Source: Paraburkholderia megapolitana (lineage in GTDB: Bacteria > Pseudomonadota > Gammaproteobacteria > Burkholderiales > Burkholderiaceae). From it: DNA of 64,000 nt. The stretch is taken from NCBI RefSeq assembly GCF_007556815.1, contig NZ_CP041745.1, positions 1,240,001 through 1,304,000 of the forward strand. Reading direction: 5' to 3'. A program made the translations under genes and the position numbers. Under the pieces are notes generated by a model, which was given only the letters and a program-made list of their open reading frames with translations, was not told the DNA's origin and ran no database searches. This document shows, in pieces, positions 51,804-60,521 of this stretch. Position 1 is the first letter of the stretch, and the number at the start of each line of letters is the position of its first letter.

Positions 51804-52499
51804 CTACAAAGCAAGCCTACCCATCTCACTATGCGCGCGCTGCAGCCACACCTTGACGCGCTGCCGCTCCAGCACACCGAACCCGATGCTGTCACGATCC
51901 GGGTGATTGACCGCAGCCCAAAAACTCGCACTGTGCCGATCGATTTTCTGCATCGTCGTATCAGGCAACCGACGCAGCGAAATCACACTCGCGCCAAGCG
52001 CTTCAGCGCGTTGGCGCTCACCGGACGCTTCCAGAATCTCGAAGCGATCGCCGCGCAGTTCATTGAGGACGAGCACGAGCTTCACCCGCCCGCCGAACCG
52101 GTCGAGCCACTGCCGCAGCAGATCCACCGAATCGCGCCCGGTATCCATCACATGCCACCACTTCAGCGTGAGCCCGTGCTCTTCTGCAAGCGCGATCACA
52201 TCGGAATCGTCGAACCATGTTGCAAGCGAGTGCTGCGTCTGCGCCGCGAGGTCGACCAGAATGCGCCGCTGCGGATCGTCGAGCGCGTGCTCGATGATCG
52301 GGTCGAGACTGTCATGCCGGTCAGTCGCGACCGGCGCCGCATAGTCGGAATAAAACCGCAACAGCGCACCATGCGACTTGTCGGTATCGAAACCCAGAAA
52401 CGGCACGTTCCGATCGATGAAATGCTGTGCCAGCACGCGGGCGACAAGCGATTTCCCGACACCGCCTTTTTCACCACCAATGAAGTGGATATAGCTCAT
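51804..52499 (-). CDS. Solitary ParA/MinD-like ATPase
   Basis: A 231-residue P-loop ATPase. The deviant Walker A FIGGEKGGVGKSLVARVLA has the ParA-type extra Lys (GEKGGVGKS). Switch/Walker elements follow in FLGFDTDKSHGALLRFY and RILVDLAAQTQHSLATWF, then VKLVLVLNELRGDRFE. No parB, parS, flagellar or mobilisation partner is visible, so it is not an ordinary partition system. Relatives are often annotated as mobilisation proteins. An in-frame open stretch continues past its stop. It is convergent with the TIR gene and upstream-adjacent to a DUF1330 gene on the same strand. Confidence 0.8.
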   Translation of the reverse strand: MSYIHFIGGEKGGVGKSLVARVLAQHFIDRNVPFLGFDTDKSHGALLRFYSDYAAPVATDRHDSLDPIIEHALDDPQRRILVDLAAQTQHSLATWFDDSDVIALAEEHGLTLKWWHVMDTGRDSVDLLRQWLDRFGGRVKLVLVLNELRGDRFEILEASGERQRAEALGASVISLRRLPDTTMQKIDRHSASFWAAVNHPDRDSIGFGVLERQRVKVWLQRAHSEMGRLAL

Positions 52500-52530
52500 T
52501 TCTACAGGCCCTTTGTCGTGGAGTCAGTCG

Positions 52531-52821
52531 TCATCGCACGCCTTCGACGAGCACCGCGCGATAACGCGCCCCTTTGAAACGATGCTGCACGACTTCCTGG
52601 TATGCAGGGCTGTCGTACCAGGCGCGCGCTTCTGCGGTCGACGGGAATTCGACGATCACCACGCCTTCAGGCGCATCCCCTTCCAGGACCTGTTGCGGGC
52701 CGTAGGCCGCGAGCGTCTTGACCGGGTGCCCCTTGAAGGTCGCGCCGACCTTGCGCATGTAAGTGTCGAGTTCTGCCTGATCCTGCGTGCTTTCCCGTGT
52801 GAAAACCATGTAAGTCGCCAT
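52531..52821 (-). CDS. DUF1330 family protein
   Basis: A 96-residue protein from the ATG at 52821, with AGGAGC nine bases upstream. YMVFTRESTQDQAELDTYMRKVGATFKGHPVKTLAAYGPQQVLEGDAPEGVVIVEFPSTAEARAWYDSPAYQEVVQHRFKGARYRAVLVEG is the whole dimeric alpha/beta-barrel DUF1330 pattern, with the EGD, VVIVEFPS and AWYDSPAYQ signatures. The activity is unknown. A longer frame upstream is unsupported. The ATPase gene starts 31 bases downstream on the same strand, so the two may be cotranscribed. Confidence 0.9.
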   Translation of the reverse strand: MATYMVFTRESTQDQAELDTYMRKVGATFKGHPVKTLAAYGPQQVLEGDAPEGVVIVEFPSTAEARAWYDSPAYQEVVQHRFKGARYRAVLVEGVR

Positions 52822-53088
52822 GTCGTACGCTCCTGCAACGGTGTGAGGGTGCGTGTGATGATGCCACGAAACGGTGGCACGTTCAGGGCGTGCAGGGCGG
52901 CGCAATAGCAATGTCCGATTGCCAGGGCATACCCTCGGTTCTCTCTTTGTCACGGTGACAAAAAGCTTTCAAACATACTTTCATTTAAATAAAAATCAGG
53001 TTGCGTTTACCCAACAATTTTATTGTCGAAGGTTCGTTCACGGTTATTCTGCGCTCCGCCCTTTCACTAAAAAACCAAGGACGCGCTC

Positions 53089-54216
53089 GTGAAGACCACA
53101 CTGACTACCCTGACTCTGGCAATGCTTGGCATCAGCGGCATTGCTCACGCACAAAATACCGTAACGCTGTACGGCATCATCGATACCGGCCTGACCTACG
53201 TTTCCAACCAGGGCGGCGGCCGGTTCGTCGGCATGACGTCGGGCAACGAGTCCGGTAGCCGCTGGGGCCTGAAAGGCTCCGAAGATCTCGGCGGTGGTCT
53301 GAAAACCGTCTTCCAGTTGGAGAACGGCTTTAACTCGACGAACGGCAGGCTCGGTCAAGGTGGCCGGATGTTCGGTCGCCAGGCGTTCGTTGGTTTGAGC
53401 AGCGACAAGTGGGGGACGCTCACGGCCGGTCGTCAATACGATCCGCTGGTCGACCTGATTCAGCCGTTCCAGGGCGATGGCTTCCTCGGTGGCATCTTCA
53501 TCTCGCCGGGCGATATCGATAACTCCGACAACAGCGCGCGCGTCAATAACTCGCTCAAGTACACGTCGCCGTCCCTGTCCGGTCTCCAGTTCGAACTCAT
53601 GTACTCGCTGGGTGGCGTGGCTGGCTCAACCGGCTCGGGTCAGAGCTACGCTGCCGCCGCCGCGTATACATCGGGTCCCGTCAACGTGGCCGCGGGTTAC
53701 TTCCACATCAGCAACGGCAGCGGCGCGAACCGCGGCACCACGACCTGGGATTCGCTGTTCAACACGTCGGTCAACGGTGCGTATTCCACCGCTGCTTCGA
53801 TCAACGATGCGCGTATCGCGGGCAACTACATCTTCGGTTCGGTGACCCTGGGCGGCTACTACAGCTACGCGGAATACACGGTGGACGGAAGCTCGACGTT
53901 CAAGCAGACGCAAAAGTACAACACGGGTTCGGTCTATGCCGTGTGGCAGGCGACGCCCGCGCTGCAGACCCAGGTCGGCTACGTGTACCTGAAGTCGAGC
54001 GGCAACTCGTCTGCGAAGTACAACCAGTTCGCCGTTGCAGCGGATTATTCGCTGAGCAAGCGTACCGATCTTTACGCATGGGTGGCTTACACGGCCGCAT
54101 CAGGCAAGCAGGACCCGGCGGGCACGCCGGCGGTTGCCGTCATCGGCTCGGCCACGGGGGACTCCAGTTCTAACCGGCAGGCCACTGCGACCGTGGGTAT
54201 TCGCCACCGGTTCTGA
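53089..54216 (+). CDS. General outer-membrane porin (Gram-negative porin, OmpC-like trimer)
   Basis: A 375-residue porin starting with GTG at 53089; AAGGA lies eight bases upstream. The signal peptide ends AHA before QNTVTLYGIIDTGLTYVSNQ, the usual first beta strand. GSRWGLKGSEDLGGGLKTVFQLENGF and MFGRQAFVGLSSDKWGTLTAGRQYDPL are family hallmarks, and the protein ends in the outer-membrane sorting Phe (VGIRHRF). The 110 bases upstream are very AT-rich, as common for strongly regulated porin promoters. It is a passive channel for small hydrophilic solutes. Confidence 0.95.
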   Translation: MKTTLTTLTLAMLGISGIAHAQNTVTLYGIIDTGLTYVSNQGGGRFVGMTSGNESGSRWGLKGSEDLGGGLKTVFQLENGFNSTNGRLGQGGRMFGRQAFVGLSSDKWGTLTAGRQYDPLVDLIQPFQGDGFLGGIFISPGDIDNSDNSARVNNSLKYTSPSLSGLQFELMYSLGGVAGSTGSGQSYAAAAAYTSGPVNVAAGYFHISNGSGANRGTTTWDSLFNTSVNGAYSTAASINDARIAGNYIFGSVTLGGYYSYAEYTVDGSSTFKQTQKYNTGSVYAVWQATPALQTQVGYVYLKSSGNSSAKYNQFAVAADYSLSKRTDLYAWVAYTAASGKQDPAGTPAVAVIGSATGDSSSNRQATATVGIRHRF

Positions 54217-54231
54217 CATCGCGTCTGGGCA

Positions 54232-54249
54232 GCCCGGCGCAAGCCGGGC
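54232..54249 (+). terminator. Hairpin after the porin gene
   Basis: GCCCGGC at 54232-54238 and GCCGGGC at 54243-54249 with a GCAA loop, 16 bases after the stop. No T-run follows, so it may act as an mRNA-stabilising hairpin or a weak terminator. Confidence 0.45.
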
Positions 54250-54338
54250 GGTACGGGGTGGGTCGGATGCGGTAGGCGAGACGCGGGATGCTATGCTCTC
54301 GTTCGACTAAAAATTACGCCTCCGGCACAACCCCGTTC

Positions 54339-55262
54339 ATGACCAACCTGATCAAGCGCGCTTCCGCCGAAGCGCGCGCCTTCCGCCGCAACCAGAACGA
54401 ATCCGCGCAAACCAGACAGAAAATCGCGCGTACCAAACCGCGGGCGTCGCGCGACGACGCCTTCGACGAAGCACTGAGCCGCGCACCGAAAATCGACGTG
54501 CCGCGTAAGCCGCGTTTCGCTCCAGTGACGTTCTCGGAAGAGGGCGGTGTGCGCTATCTGCACTTCGGTACCGAATGGGTGCAAGGCGCGATGCGCCTGA
54601 AAAAGCCGCAGCATCTCGAACTCGAATACGCGCAGCAGATGATGGCCTGGCTGCTGTTTCTCGAAACACCGCGCCGCATCGTGCAACTGGGCCTCGGCGC
54701 CGCTGCGCTGACGAAGTTTGCGCATCGCTTCCTGAAGCGTGCGCACGTCGAAGCGGTCGAACTGAATCCGGCCGTCGTCGTCGCCGCGCGCACGATGTTC
54801 GAGTTGCCGTCCGACGATGCGCGCCTCTCGGTGCACGAAACCGACGCGTGGGACTTCGTGAACGACCGCGCGAATCACGGCACGATCGGCGCCATGCAGA
54901 TCGACGTCTACGATGCGACTGCGCGCGGCCCGGTGCTCGACAGTGTGGCGTTCTATCGCGCGGTACGGGCATGCCTTGCCGATGCGGGCATTGCGACCAT
55001 CAACCTGTTCGGCGATCACCCGAGCTTCGAGCGCAACATGAAGCGTCTGAACGAAGCCTTCGAAGGCCGCGTGATCGCGCTGCCCGAGGTGCACGAAGGC
55101 AACCGCATTGCGCTCGCGTTCTCGGGCCCGGCGCTCGAAGTACCGTTCGCGCAACTGCAACAACGCGCGAAGCTGATCGAGAAGAAGCTCGACCTGCCGG
55201 CCCGCAAGTGGGTGAAGGGGCTGCAGGAATCGTCGGGTCAGGACGGTACGTTTTCGATCTGA
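54339..55262 (+). CDS. Spermidine synthase-like SAM-fold protein
   Basis: A 307-residue protein from the ATG at 54339. A basic, Gln/Arg-rich N-terminal tail (about 1-50) precedes a spermidine-synthase-like Rossmann domain. It has RIVQLGLGAAALTKFAHRFL (in place of the usual GGGDG), VEAVELNPAVVVAARTMFELP (acidic ribose-binding Glu), and AMQIDVYDATARGPVLDSVAFYRAVRACL with the catalytic-type Asp. The glycine motif differs from true aminopropyltransferases, so a related methyltransferase-like or unknown activity is equally likely. Monocistronic. Confidence 0.8.
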   Translation: MTNLIKRASAEARAFRRNQNESAQTRQKIARTKPRASRDDAFDEALSRAPKIDVPRKPRFAPVTFSEEGGVRYLHFGTEWVQGAMRLKKPQHLELEYAQQMMAWLLFLETPRRIVQLGLGAAALTKFAHRFLKRAHVEAVELNPAVVVAARTMFELPSDDARLSVHETDAWDFVNDRANHGTIGAMQIDVYDATARGPVLDSVAFYRAVRACLADAGIATINLFGDHPSFERNMKRLNEAFEGRVIALPEVHEGNRIALAFSGPALEVPFAQLQQRAKLIEKKLDLPARKWVKGLQESSGQDGTFSI

Positions 55263-55380
55263 TCGGCAAACGCAGCGTCAGACGAAGCGGGCGCCGGGCC
55301 AGATCTGCGTGCCCCGCTCGCCATGACCGCGCGAGGTGCTCACCCTTGTCCGGCGGGGCTTTTGTCCGGGTCGGCCCCGC

Positions 55381-55408
55381 TTGACCGCGCGTTCGCGACT
55401 CCTATACT
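55381..55408 (+). promoter_or_regulatory. Sigma-70 promoter upstream of the DUF3311/SSS operon
   Basis: TTGACC at 55381-55386, a 16-base spacer, and TATACT at 55403-55408. The predicted start near 55415 gives a leader of about 90 bases before the first gene at 55506. The best -35/-10 pair I noticed in the window. Confidence 0.65.
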
Positions 55409-55505
55409 CTTTCGAAGCTTTCGGGGCGCCCGTGGGCGATTCATTTTCGGGTCGTGTGCCCGTCGGACACGGGCCACAATTCAATAAAAGGTAAGAGGAG
55501 ACGTC

Positions 55506-55745
55506 ATGGCTCACGACGCCGACGCGAAGAAGCCGGGCCGGCATTGGCTCTGGCTGTTGTTGCTTCCATGGATCGCGATGATCTGGGTGCCGTCCTACAA
55601 CAAGGTCGAACCGCAACTTTTCGACTTTCCGTTTTTCTACTGGTACCAGCTGCTGTGGGTGCTGATCAGCGCCGTGATTACCGCAGTCGTGTACTTCAAG
55701 ACCAAGACCCGTTCCGGCAACGCTAATACGAGGGACGGCGCATGA
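55506..55745 (+). CDS. DUF3311 family small membrane protein
   Basis: A 79-residue protein with two transmembrane helices (about 13-30 and 42-64). LLPWIAMIWVPSYNKVEPQLFDFPFFYWYQLLWVLISAVITAVVYFKTK is the complete DUF3311 signature (PxxYNxxxPxLFGFPFFYWYQLxWV). Such genes almost always precede an SSS symporter and probably encode an accessory subunit. AGAGGAG precedes the ATG. It overlaps the symporter gene by ATGA. Confidence 0.93.
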   Translation: MAHDADAKKPGRHWLWLLLLPWIAMIWVPSYNKVEPQLFDFPFFYWYQLLWVLISAVITAVVYFKTKTRSGNANTRDGA

Positions 55746-57295
55746 TGAATACCACCGCAACCTTCGTTTTCGTCCTGTTCTTTATCGGCGTGACGATTCT
55801 CGGCTTTATCGCGGCACACTGGCGGCGCGGCGATCTCACCCATCTCGAGGAGTGGGGCCTGGGCGGCCGGCGCTTCGGCACGATCGTCACTTGGTTCCTG
55901 CTGGGTGGCGACCTGTACACCGCCTACACCTTCGTCGCGGTGCCGGCGCTCGTGTTCGGCGCGGGCGCAACCGGCTTCTTCGCGCTGCCGTACACGATCC
56001 TGATCTATCCGTTCGCGTTCGTCGTGTTTCCGAAACTGTGGAGCATTGCGAAGCGCCAGGGCTATGTGACTTCCGCGGACTTCGTGAGCGCACGCTATGG
56101 CAGCCGGATGCTCGCACTGGCGATCGCCGTCACCGGCATCGTCGCGACGATGCCGTACATCGCGTTGCAACTGGTCGGTATCGAAGTGGTGATCGGCGCA
56201 CTCGGTTTCGATACGACGGGCTTCGTGGGCGATCTGCCGCTGATCATCGCGTTCGCGATTCTTGCGGCCTACACCTACACGTCGGGTCTGCGCGCACCGG
56301 CGATGATCGCGGTCGTCAAGGATCTGCTGATCTACATCACGATCGCGGTCGCGATCATCGTGATTCCCGCGCAGATGGGCGGCTTCGGCCATATCTTCAG
56401 CATGGTGCCGCCAGCCAAGCTGCTGCTGAAGGCTCCCGATGCATCGAGTCTGAACGGCTATAGCGCGTATGCGACGCTCGCGGTCGGTTCGGCGCTTGCG
56501 CTGTTCCTGTATCCGCATTCGATCACCGCGGTGCTGTCGTCGAAATCGGGCAATACGATCCGCCGCAACATGGCGATGCTGCCGGCGTATTCGCTGGTAC
56601 TCGGTCTGCTCGCGCTGCTCGGCTTCATGGCGCTGGCGTCCGGCGTGAAGGACATGCCGGAGTTCGCGCCGTACTTCAAGGCGTTCGGTCCCAACTTCGC
56701 GGTGCCCGCGCTGTTCCTGCACTTCTTCCCCTCGTGGTTCGTCGGCGTCGCGTTCGCAGCGATCGGCATCGGTGCGCTGGTGCCCGCGGCGATCATGTCG
56801 ATTGCGGCGGCCAACCTGTACACGCGCAACATCCACAAGGAGTTCATCAACCGCAACATGACCCACGATCAGGAAACCGGTGTCGCCAAGCTGGTGTCGC
56901 TGATCGTCAAGGTCGGCGCGGTTGCGTTCATCCTTGGTTTGCCGCTTACGTACGCGATCCAGTTGCAGTTGCTGGGCGGCATCTGGATCATCCAGACGCT
57001 GCCTGCCATCGTGCTCGGTCTCTATACGCGCAAGCTCGATCACCGCGGCCTGCTGATCGGCTGGGCGGTCGGTATCGGCGTGGGCACGTGGATGGCGGTC
57101 TCGCTGAGCCTGAAGAGCTCGATCTATACGATCCATATCGGCGATCTCGCGATTCCGGGTTATGCGGCGGTGTGGTCGCTGATGGTGAACCTCGTGGTCT
57201 CGGTTGTCGTGAGCGCGCTGGTGCGCGTGGTCGGCATGAAGCGCGCGGAAGACCGCACGCGGCCCGAGGACTATCTGGACGTAGTAGAAAGCTGA
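55742..57295 (+). CDS. Sodium:solute symporter (SSS), monocarboxylate-type
   Basis: A 517-residue inner-membrane transporter with about 13 helices. LTHLEEWGLGGRRFGTIVTWFLLGGDLYTAYTFVAVPAL is the N-terminal substrate/Na+ region of MctP-like symporters. ALFLYPHSITAVLSSKSGNTIRRNM and GIGALVPAAIMSIAAANLYTRNIHKEF are the conserved central motifs. The pairing with DUF3311 is typical for pyruvate/lactate or related acid importers; the substrate here is inferred only. The operon ends at a strong terminator. Confidence 0.92.
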   Translation: MMNTTATFVFVLFFIGVTILGFIAAHWRRGDLTHLEEWGLGGRRFGTIVTWFLLGGDLYTAYTFVAVPALVFGAGATGFFALPYTILIYPFAFVVFPKLWSIAKRQGYVTSADFVSARYGSRMLALAIAVTGIVATMPYIALQLVGIEVVIGALGFDTTGFVGDLPLIIAFAILAAYTYTSGLRAPAMIAVVKDLLIYITIAVAIIVIPAQMGGFGHIFSMVPPAKLLLKAPDASSLNGYSAYATLAVGSALALFLYPHSITAVLSSKSGNTIRRNMAMLPAYSLVLGLLALLGFMALASGVKDMPEFAPYFKAFGPNFAVPALFLHFFPSWFVGVAFAAIGIGALVPAAIMSIAAANLYTRNIHKEFINRNMTHDQETGVAKLVSLIVKVGAVAFILGLPLTYAIQLQLLGGIWIIQTLPAIVLGLYTRKLDHRGLLIGWAVGIGVGTWMAVSLSLKSSIYTIHIGDLAIPGYAAVWSLMVNLVVSVVVSALVRVVGMKRAEDRTRPEDYLDVVES

Positions 57296-57339
57296 GCATT
57301 CGCGCAGCGGCGACACGTCGCTGTGCGCAAGACACACGG

Positions 57340-57370
57340 GCCCGCAACGAAAGTTGCGGGCTTTTCTTTT
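57340..57370 (+). terminator. Intrinsic terminator of the SSS operon
   Basis: GCCCGCAAC at 57340-57348 and GTTGCGGGC at 57353-57361 around a GAAA tetraloop, followed by TTTTCTTTT. Confidence 0.9.
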
Positions 57371-57420
57371 GCCGGGCGCGATAATTGGCCTTATCGTCCA
57401 CGCGTCACCCGGTTCGTCTC

Positions 57421-58647
57421 ATGGCTTTGTCCGATTCCGATCGCGATCCCGATCCTGACCGTTCAGGTTCCGCTGCCGCTCCGGTGTCGCCCGCACCGCG
57501 TTCGCCGCGCTCGCGCTTTGCGCGGCTCTGGCGCATCGCAACGTCGCCGTTCTATCGCTACCGGCACGCCAAGCTGATTCACGGCGTGCGCGTTGGTCTC
57601 GCCATGCTCGTGTCGATTCTCGCCACGACCGGTATCGACATTCCGAACGGCGTGTGGGCATCGGTGACGCTGCTGGTGGTGATCGGCGGTTTGCAGCATC
57701 AGGGCAATATCCGCAAGAAAGCGGCCGAGCGCGCGGCGGGTACGCTGCTCGGCGCAACGATCGGGCTCGGGCTGATTATCCAGCAGCACCTGATCGGCTC
57801 GTTACCGCTCACTTATGTGCTGATGTCGCTGATCGCTGGCGTGTGCAGCTGGTACGCGATCGGCAAGGCAGGCTATCTCGCGCTGCTGACCGCGATCACG
57901 ATGGTGATCGTCGCGGGCCATGGCCACAACGCGATCGATGTCGGTCTGTGGCGCACGGCAAACGTGTTGATCGGCATTGTTATCGCGTTGGCGTTTTCGT
58001 TCGCGTTGCCGCTCTACGCGACGTATTCGTGGCGCTATCTGCTCGCCGACAACCTGCGCGAATGCGCGCGTATCTACACGCGGATGGTGGGCGGCGGCGC
58101 GGTTGGCGCGGCGTTGTCCGCGGAGGAGCAGACGCGCACGTTCCTGCGACTCGGCACGCGGCTCGTGCAGCTGCGCGCGCTGATACCGTCGGTGGCGAAG
58201 GAAATCGATGTGCCGCAATCGATGCTGGACGACATTCAGCGGCTGCATCGTTCGATGCTGAGCGCGCTCGAGATGATGACGACCGGCACGCTCACGCACG
58301 TCGATGCGGCGGCGCGTGCTGCTTTCGCGCAGCAGTGCGGCCCGCAGTGGCATCGGGTGCGCGGTGTGCTGCTCGGCTCGGCGCGCGCGCTGCGCTTCGC
58401 GGGCGCGACGCGGTTCAGGATGCCGGAAGCGCCGCCGGCCCCGGTCACAGTCGCCGGTACGCCGATCGATCCCGCGACGAATCTGCCGGCCGATCCGCAG
58501 CCCGACCTACCCGCCGACCTGCAGGGGCCCTACTGGCTCGGGTTGCGGCTCGCGGAGCAGGTCGAGCAGTTGCGCGCGCTGCTCGCGCAGACCGAGAGGC
58601 ACTGGAACATCGATGCGCACACGAAGCCGCCCGCGTCACCGCAGTAA
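57421..58647 (+). CDS. FUSC family (fusaric-acid-resistance/aromatic-acid efflux-like) membrane protein
   Basis: A 408-residue protein from the ATG at 57421. A Pro/Asp/Ser-rich cytosolic tail leads to a six-helix membrane half (about 60-225). Its motif is HGVRVGLAMLVSILATTGIDIPNGVWASVTLLVVIGGLQHQGNIRKKAAERAAGTLLGATIGL, the FUSC/YccS element (xxWAxxT...G...KxxxRxxGTxxGA). The rest is soluble and helical. It is a single-half protein compared with the two-half AaeB type. No partner membrane-fusion gene is adjacent, so its exported substrate is unknown. Confidence 0.85.
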   Translation: MALSDSDRDPDPDRSGSAAAPVSPAPRSPRSRFARLWRIATSPFYRYRHAKLIHGVRVGLAMLVSILATTGIDIPNGVWASVTLLVVIGGLQHQGNIRKKAAERAAGTLLGATIGLGLIIQQHLIGSLPLTYVLMSLIAGVCSWYAIGKAGYLALLTAITMVIVAGHGHNAIDVGLWRTANVLIGIVIALAFSFALPLYATYSWRYLLADNLRECARIYTRMVGGGAVGAALSAEEQTRTFLRLGTRLVQLRALIPSVAKEIDVPQSMLDDIQRLHRSMLSALEMMTTGTLTHVDAAARAAFAQQCGPQWHRVRGVLLGSARALRFAGATRFRMPEAPPAPVTVAGTPIDPATNLPADPQPDLPADLQGPYWLGLRLAEQVEQLRALLAQTERHWNIDAHTKPPASPQ

Positions 58648-58659
58648 GCTCGTTGTCGG

Positions 58660-59079
58660 TTATTCCGGTTCGGGCACGGAAACCATCCACGCAATGCCGA
58701 AGCGATCCACCAGCATCCCGAAGCCTTTGGCCCAGAACGTTTTCTGGAACGGCATCGTGACCTTGCCGTCTTGCGCCAGCGCATCGTAGTAGCGTTTTGC
58801 GGATGCTTCGTCGTCGGCGGTCAGGGACAGCGAGAAGCCGGCCGGCTGGGGTGCTGCGGCGTTGCAGTCGCCGTCCGAACCCATCAGCACGGTCGTACCG
58901 ATCTGAAACGACGTATGCATGACCTTGTCAGCCAGATCGGGGTTGATCGGCTGATCGGGGTTCGGCGGCGCATCGCGAAAGTGCATCTTGAGCAGGATCT
59001 GCGCACCGAGCTTGTCGCGGTAGTACTCGAGCGCTTCTTCGCAGCGGCCGTTGAAGAACAGATAAGGCTGGACGTACAT
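58660..59079 (-). CDS. VOC-family protein, PhnB-like
   Basis: A 139-residue protein from the ATG at 59079, with AGGAGA upstream. MYVQPYLFFNGRCEEALEYYRDKLGAQILLKMHF is the PhnB/YjdN-type N-terminus, and GFSLSLTADDEASAKRYYDALAQDGKVTMPFQKTFWAKGFGMLVDRFGIAWMV is the C-terminal half. No role in phosphonate metabolism is shown for most members. It is convergent with the FUSC gene, 12 bases apart. Confidence 0.9.
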   Translation of the reverse strand: MYVQPYLFFNGRCEEALEYYRDKLGAQILLKMHFRDAPPNPDQPINPDLADKVMHTSFQIGTTVLMGSDGDCNAAAPQPAGFSLSLTADDEASAKRYYDALAQDGKVTMPFQKTFWAKGFGMLVDRFGIAWMVSVPEPE

Positions 59080-59251
59080 GATCGTCTCCTGGATCGTTGA
59101 CGTGACGGTACGCGCGGCGTCGATGCGCCGTGCATCCGAGCTCACGATTGTAGGCTTCGCCGCAGTGCATCCTGTGACGAAACTTCGGGGGCAACGTGGG
59201 GATTCGAACGAAACGCAGGCGCGCCGCTACGAGGCGACTATGAGCCAGCTA

Positions 59252-59291
59252 CAAAGAAAAACCGCGCACGGCCTGTGGGACCGTGCGCGGT
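59252..59291 (-). terminator. Terminator of the transaldolase gene
   Basis: ACCGCGCACGG at 59261-59271 pairs with CCGTGCGCGGT at 59281-59291. On the minus strand the hairpin is followed by TTTTTCTTTG, 25 bases after the stop codon. Confidence 0.82.
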
Positions 59292-59315
59292 GCAGGAGAG
59301 GTGCGGCTGTCGCGT

Positions 59316-60266
59316 TTAACGCAGCGCTTCGATCAGCTTTTCCAGCTTGACTGCGTCGGCGGCGAAGGTGCGAATGCCTTCCGCAAGCTTTTCGGTGGCC
59401 ATCGCGTCGTCGTTGAGCTGGAAGCGGAACGACGATTCGTCGACCGCGACGCGCGTTGCGTTGGTGTCCTTCGCGTCCGGCAACAGCTTGCGCTCAAGCG
59501 TGTCGTTGCTGTCCTGCAGCTTTTGCAGCAGATCGGGGCTGATGGTCAGCAGGTCGCAACCGGCGAGTTCCGTGATCTGCGAAACCGTGCGGAAGCTTGC
59601 GCCCATCACTTCGGTCTTGTAGCCGAACGTCTTGTAGTAACCATAGATGCGACGCACCGACTTCACGCCCGGATCGTTTGCGCCACCGTCTTTCACTTCA
59701 TCCCATGCGCTGCCCGCCGACTTCTTGTACCAGTCATAGATGCGGCCGACGAACGGCGAGATCAGCTGTGCGCCCGCTTCCGCGCAGGCAGCGGCCTGGG
59801 CAAGCGAGAACAGCAGCGTCATGTTGCAGTGGATGCCTTCTTTTTGCAGTACCTCGGCGGCACGGATGCCTTCCCACGTCGACGCGAGCTTGATCAGGAT
59901 GCGTTCGCGGCCGATGCCTGCGTCCTGATACAGCTTGATGATTTCGCGACCTTTATCGATCGAGGCCTGGGTGTCGAACGACAACCGCGCGTCGACTTCG
60001 GTCGACACGCGACCCGGGATGATCTTCAGGATTTCGGTACCGAACGCGATCAGCAAGCGGTCGATGATCGCGCCAACCGGCTTCGACGCGTGGTCGCGCA
60101 CGGTTTTTTCGAGCAGCGGCTTGTAGTCGTCTTTCTGTACGGCCTTGAGGATCAGCGACGGGTTGGTGGTCGCGTCGCGGGGCTTGTACTGGGCAAGCTG
60201 CTGGAAGTCGCCGGTATCGGCGACGACGACGGTGTACTGCTTGAGTTGATCGAGTGCGGTAGTCAT
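59316..60266 (-). CDS. tal: Transaldolase
   Basis: A 316-residue class I aldolase of the TalA/TalB type. The Schiff-base Lys is in [12 protein letters not shown]. Other marks are [12 protein letters not shown] at the N-terminus, [27 protein letters not shown], and [14 protein letters not shown]. It transfers a dihydroxyacetone unit between sedoheptulose-7-phosphate and glyceraldehyde-3-phosphate in the non-oxidative pentose phosphate pathway. It ends at a good terminator and is transcribed alone. Confidence 0.96.
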   Translation of the reverse strand: MTTALDQLKQYTVVVADTGDFQQLAQYKPRDATTNPSLILKAVQKDDYKPLLEKTVRDHASKPVGAIIDRLLIAFGTEILKIIPGRVSTEVDARLSFDTQASIDKGREIIKLYQDAGIGRERILIKLASTWEGIRAAEVLQKEGIHCNMTLLFSLAQAAACAEAGAQLISPFVGRIYDWYKKSAGSAWDEVKDGGANDPGVKSVRRIYGYYKTFGYKTEVMGASFRTVSQITELAGCDLLTISPDLLQKLQDSNDTLERKLLPDAKDTNATRVAVDESSFRFQLNDDAMATEKLAEGIRTFAADAVKLEKLIEALR

Positions 60267-60322
60267 AGCGGGCCTTCCAGGCGCGTGGGCGCGTGGTCAA
60301 AAAGGGTGATGTTGCCGAACCG

Positions 60323-60352
60323 ACGACCGGCAGGCGTGCCTGCCGGTCGTCC
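60323..60352. terminator. 14-base perfect hairpin between benE and tal
   Basis: GACGACCGGCAGGC at 60323-60336 and its complement at 60339-60352 with a 2-base gap. There is no adjacent T-run; a T-rich stretch occurs about 17 bases further on the minus strand. It may mark the end of the benE transcript. Confidence 0.4.
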
Positions 60353-60521
60353 CGAAGCGCTCACGTAGCATCGCGTTCGATGTTACCGCGAAGCGCGGCT
60401 CCCGGCCTCTATTCTATGGCGGATCGGGTGATGTGTTTTTGACTTGTGCGGCGGCTGGCCCGTTCCGCATTCGCCTGAGGGTTCATTTCATCGCCCACTG
60501 CGCGGCATGCGGCGACGCCGT

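Noticed and set aside
55637..57337. A 566-codon minus-strand open frame opposite the SSS symporter
   Set aside because: Shadow of a well-supported membrane transporter; composition is His/Arg/Asp-rich.
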